A DNA stretch of 7,276 nucleotides from an uncultured Prevotella sp. (lineage in GTDB: Bacteria; Bacteroidota; Bacteroidia; Bacteroidales; Bacteroidaceae), in NCBI GenBank assembly GCA_947303825.1, contig CAMYZK010000117.1, forward strand, positions 1 to 7,276, given 5' to 3'. The translations under genes were made by a program, and so were the position numbers. Below are positions 5,282 through 7,276 of this stretch, in pieces. Below the pieces are notes generated by a model that saw only the letters and a program-made list of their open reading frames with translations, had not been told where the DNA came from and made no database searches. Position 1 is the stretch's first letter. Every line of letters starts with the position of its first letter.

Positions 5282-6673
5282 TTATTTATCAAAGTAGTAC
5301 CAGTAGGTGTCTTTGAAGGCAGTGCTGCCTCGCTGTCTGTTGTATTGTTGGAATCGTCTTGCCACATCGGGCATGTTTATCAGCCTTTGCCATTCTTCGG
5401 GTGGTGCCGATGTTCCTGCAAGCCAGATGCACAGGGCCTCTTGGTAGAGCTTCTTCACTCGTGGGCGTTTGGAGCAGTAACGGTCGTAGTCGCGTTTGAA
5501 GTTGTCTATGTCTTTGAGCAGCAGCTCCGTGCACAGCATGTAGTCGAGAGCCAAGGTGTTGTCGGGGTTGGAGTCAAGCAGCTGCATCATGATGAAGTGC
5601 GAGTTGTCGGTAATGGCCAGCGTGTCCTGCAGGTTGCGCATCTTGGCTTTCTGCCGGTATTCCTTCTGCTGCCATGCATTGGCGGCCCATTTGCTGTAGG
5701 CCGCTGTGTTGCCAAGCATCTTCAGGTATTTGTTTGCTGCCAAGGTGTCGCCGCTCACTATGTTGGCCTCGGCAAGCCGCTTCACCATTCGCACGTTGCG
5801 GTTTGCGGGCGAGAACACGCAGGCCATCATCGCTGCCCGCTCGCAGAACGTCATGTCGCCCAGCACCCAGTATAGCTCGTTCATGTTCTTGATGGTGTAG
5901 ACCGGTGTGTCGGGGCCTATGCGGTGCAGGGTGCCCAGTTCGTTGGGGACGAAGCGCAGCAGATGGTCGGGCAACTCTCCGCGCTGTGCCATCGCCAGGT
6001 TGTAGAAAAACTTCATGTCGTCGGTAGGCGATGGCTCCTTTTCAACCAGTGTTGTCACCTTGTCGTAGTTGCCAAACCTGTACTCGTTGTCTATGGCCAT
6101 CATGCGCTCCTCCTGCCATTCGGGCGAGGCAATCCTGCCCATCTGGGGTATACCGAAGCACCATGCCGCCAGTGCTATGGCGGGTAAGGCGGTTATACAT
6201 CGCAGCCACCAGGCACCTCCTGTCTTTGATGCTGCCAGTGCCGCCACGTACAGCATCACTGTCCAGCCGCATGCCGCCATTGTGCCGCTCAGCGGAAATC
6301 GGTGGTCTAGCTGGAACACCGTCTCTATGGCCATGAGCAGCAACGCAACAGCCATTGCTGCCCAGCAGTTGAGCTTCAGCAGGCGCAGGCCGCCATAGGC
6401 CGATGCCCCCATTGCCAGCAGGCATGCCGACAAGATGGCTGCTCCGGCATACCGGTAATAGAAATACTGTGTGAGATAGTCGCCTGCCAGACGGCCCAGC
6501 CAGCCGCAGCCTCTATAGGTGGAGACGTAGTCGGATGAAAGGAGAAACAGCTGGTTCTGCTCCTTATAGAAGAAATGGTAACAATAGGCCGTTTCATAGA
6601 AAACCCAACAGCCAATGGCAAACAACATAAGGGCTATCCACGGTAAGCATGGCAGCATTCGTTTTGCAATCAT
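5282..6673 (-). CDS. DUF6057-like membrane protein, five N-terminal helices and a helical soluble domain
   Basis: This is a 463-residue protein of unknown function. Hydrophobic segments at about 10-28, 76-97, 103-118, 130-149 and 156-175 predict five membrane helices in the inner membrane. From about 176 the chain is soluble and helix-rich, with alternating patterns (for example GNYDKVTTLVEKEP and MVKRLAEANIVSGDTLAANKYLKML) that suggest TPR-like repeats. The motif YKEQNQLFLLSSDYV (36-50) between helices 1 and 2 and the overall plan match the Bacteroidetes family I know as DUF6057; that assignment is from memory. It lies 61 bases upstream of the CXXCH lipoprotein on the same strand, so the two probably work together. 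The annotated ATG sits only 4 bases after a very good -7 box. Either the mRNA is leaderless or translation starts at Met6 (6656-6658), which keeps helix 1 intact. Confidence 0.75.
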   Translation of the reverse strand: MIAKRMLPCLPWIALMLFAIGCWVFYETAYCYHFFYKEQNQLFLLSSDYVSTYRGCGWLGRLAGDYLTQYFYYRYAGAAILSACLLAMGASAYGGLRLLKLNCWAAMAVALLLMAIETVFQLDHRFPLSGTMAACGWTVMLYVAALAASKTGGAWWLRCITALPAIALAAWCFGIPQMGRIASPEWQEERMMAIDNEYRFGNYDKVTTLVEKEPSPTDDMKFFYNLAMAQRGELPDHLLRFVPNELGTLHRIGPDTPVYTIKNMNELYWVLGDMTFCERAAMMACVFSPANRNVRMVKRLAEANIVSGDTLAANKYLKMLGNTAAYSKWAANAWQQKEYRQKAKMRNLQDTLAITDNSHFIMMQLLDSNPDNTLALDYMLCTELLLKDIDNFKRDYDRYCSKRPRVKKLYQEALCIWLAGTSAPPEEWQRLINMPDVARRFQQYNRQRGSTAFKDTYWYYFDK

Positions 6674-6677
6674 GCGC

Positions 6678-6709
6678 CAAAGGTACTAAGAAGTGGGGAA
6701 AAAACCAAA
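6678..6709 (-). promoter_or_regulatory. Consensus Bacteroidetes promoter for the DUF6057-lipoprotein operon
   Basis: The minus strand has TTTG (complement of 6706-6709), a 20-base spacer and TACCTTTG (complement of 6678-6685). This is an exact match to TTTG-N19-21-TAnnTTTG. Transcription should begin near 6671-6674, at or beside the first ATG of the gene. Confidence 0.8.
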
Positions 6710-6759
6710 GACAAAGCATTTTTTCTTACATTTTTTATACTAATTATTATAAAAATGTG

Positions 6760-6782
6760 TAACTTTGCACTCTGAAAGAGTG
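6760..6782 (+). promoter_or_regulatory. M16 peptidase promoter -7 box with hairpin at the predicted mRNA 5' end
   Basis: TAACTTTG (6760-6767) fits TAnnTTTG and lies 44 bases before the peptidase ATG. The -33 region is T-rich (6731-6736) but has no exact TTTG at the right distance. CACTCT (6768-6773), GAA and AGAGTG (6777-6782) form a perfect 6-bp hairpin starting right after the box, so the mRNA may begin in or beside a stem. The 138-base divergent region contains this promoter and the opposing one at 6678-6709, about 50 bases apart. Confidence 0.6.
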
Positions 6783-6811
6783 AACAAATAACAATTTTAA
6801 ATTCTCTAGAA

Positions 6812-7276
6812 ATGAAAAAACTATTTGTCGGCGTGCTTCTGCTGTTCTCATGGCTCACCACCATGAACGCACAGGAGATGCCCGCCATTCCCGTCGATGA
6901 CGCCGTGCGCATCGGCAAGCTAGACAACGGTCTGACCTACTACATCCGTCACAATGAGTGGCCGGAGCATGTTGCCAACTTCTACATTGCCCAGCGCGTG
7001 GGTTCCATACAGGAGGAAGACAGCCAGCAGGGTCTGGCACACTTCCTGGAGCACATGGCCTTTAACGGCTCTGAGCACTTCAAGGGTAACGACCTCATTG
7101 AGTTCTGCCGTTCACTAGGTGTGGAGTTCGGAAGCGATCTCAATGCTTATACGTCTATCGACCAGACCGTCTATCGTGTGTGCAACGTGCCCACCAAGCG
7201 ACAGTCGGCCCTCGACAGCTGCATGTTCATACTGAAGGACTGGAGCAACGGCCTCTCCTTGGATAAGAAGGAGATA
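6812..7276 (+). CDS. M16 family (insulinase-like) zinc peptidase, exported, N-terminal 155 residues
   Basis: This gene is cut by the window end after 155 codons. Residues 1-20 are a Sec signal peptide ([20 protein letters not shown]) with probable cleavage before Gln21, typical of Bacteroidetes periplasmic proteins. The mature part opens with the M16 N-terminal pattern [17 protein letters not shown] (32-48). The inverted zinc motif HFLEH (77-81) is intact, with ligands His77 and His81 and catalytic Glu80, followed by [24 protein letters not shown] (111-122) is also typical. The third zinc ligand, a Glu about 75 residues after the motif, would fall just at or beyond the edge and cannot be checked. 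Full-length relatives of about 930-950 residues carry two M16 domains, one often inactive; that is family knowledge. It likely degrades peptides in the periplasm. It is transcribed divergently from the membrane gene. Confidence 0.93.
   Translation, partial: MKKLFVGVLLLFSWLTTMNAQEMPAIPVDDAVRIGKLDNGLTYYIRHNEWPEHVANFYIAQRVGSIQEEDSQQGLAHFLEHMAFNGSEHFKGNDLIEFCRSLGVEFGSDLNAYTSIDQTVYRVCNVPTKRQSALDSCMFILKDWSNGLSLDKKEI

Noticed and set aside
5345..5875. 176-codon open frame on the plus strand, antisense to the DUF6057-like gene
   Set aside because: The minus-strand gene has a membrane topology, a promoter and an operon partner. The antisense frame has none of these.
6793..6806. Two further AATTTTA/AATTCTC heptamers before the M16 start codon
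   Set aside because: Only two units in a naturally AT-rich 5' UTR; this could easily be chance, so it was not counted as an array.

Overview
The window looks like chromosomal DNA from a Bacteroidales bacterium, most likely Prevotellaceae. Four observations point there. The GyrB and KduI proteins have the Bacteroidetes form. Promoter-like sites follow the Bacteroidetes pattern TTTG - about 20 nt - TAnnTTTG, and the sites before gyrB, before the membrane gene at 5282-6673 and before the peptidase gene are close matches. Genes lack clear Shine-Dalgarno sites. One gene pair (CXXCH beta-propeller lipoprotein plus a DUF6057-like membrane protein) is of a type I associate with this phylum. The species call is inference.

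Layout. 1-133 (minus) is the 5' end of a short-chain dehydrogenase, probably kduD. 134-343 is a 210-base gap holding an AT-rich cassette bracketed by inverted heptamer arrays. 344-1207 (minus) is kduI, with a long imperfect palindrome across its stop codon. 1208-1514 holds a kduI promoter element, an open frame without a start, and the gyrB terminator. 1515-3491 (minus) is gyrB with its own promoter. 3580-5220 (minus) is a lipoprotein with one CXXCH motif and a PD40/TolB-like propeller. 5282-6673 (minus) is a five-helix membrane protein with a helical C-terminal half. A short divergent promoter region separates it from 6812-7276 (plus), the start of an exported M16 zinc peptidase that runs off the window.

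Functionally, KduI and KduD are consecutive steps that convert the unsaturated uronate product of pectin or glycosaminoglycan lyases to 2-keto-3-deoxygluconate. GyrB is the housekeeping gyrase subunit. The lipoprotein and the membrane protein look like a two-gene envelope operon of unknown function. The M16 peptidase is a separate transcription unit.

The most unusual feature is a recurring class of 7-nt tandem repeats (ATGAAAG, ACTCTTC, AACTCTA, AATTCTA, AATTATA types). They lie in the kduI-kduD gap and, strikingly, inside and just before the lipoprotein gene, where they are translated. Because 7 is not a multiple of 3, gain or loss of one unit would shift the frame, so this gene could be phase variable. 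That idea is inference.
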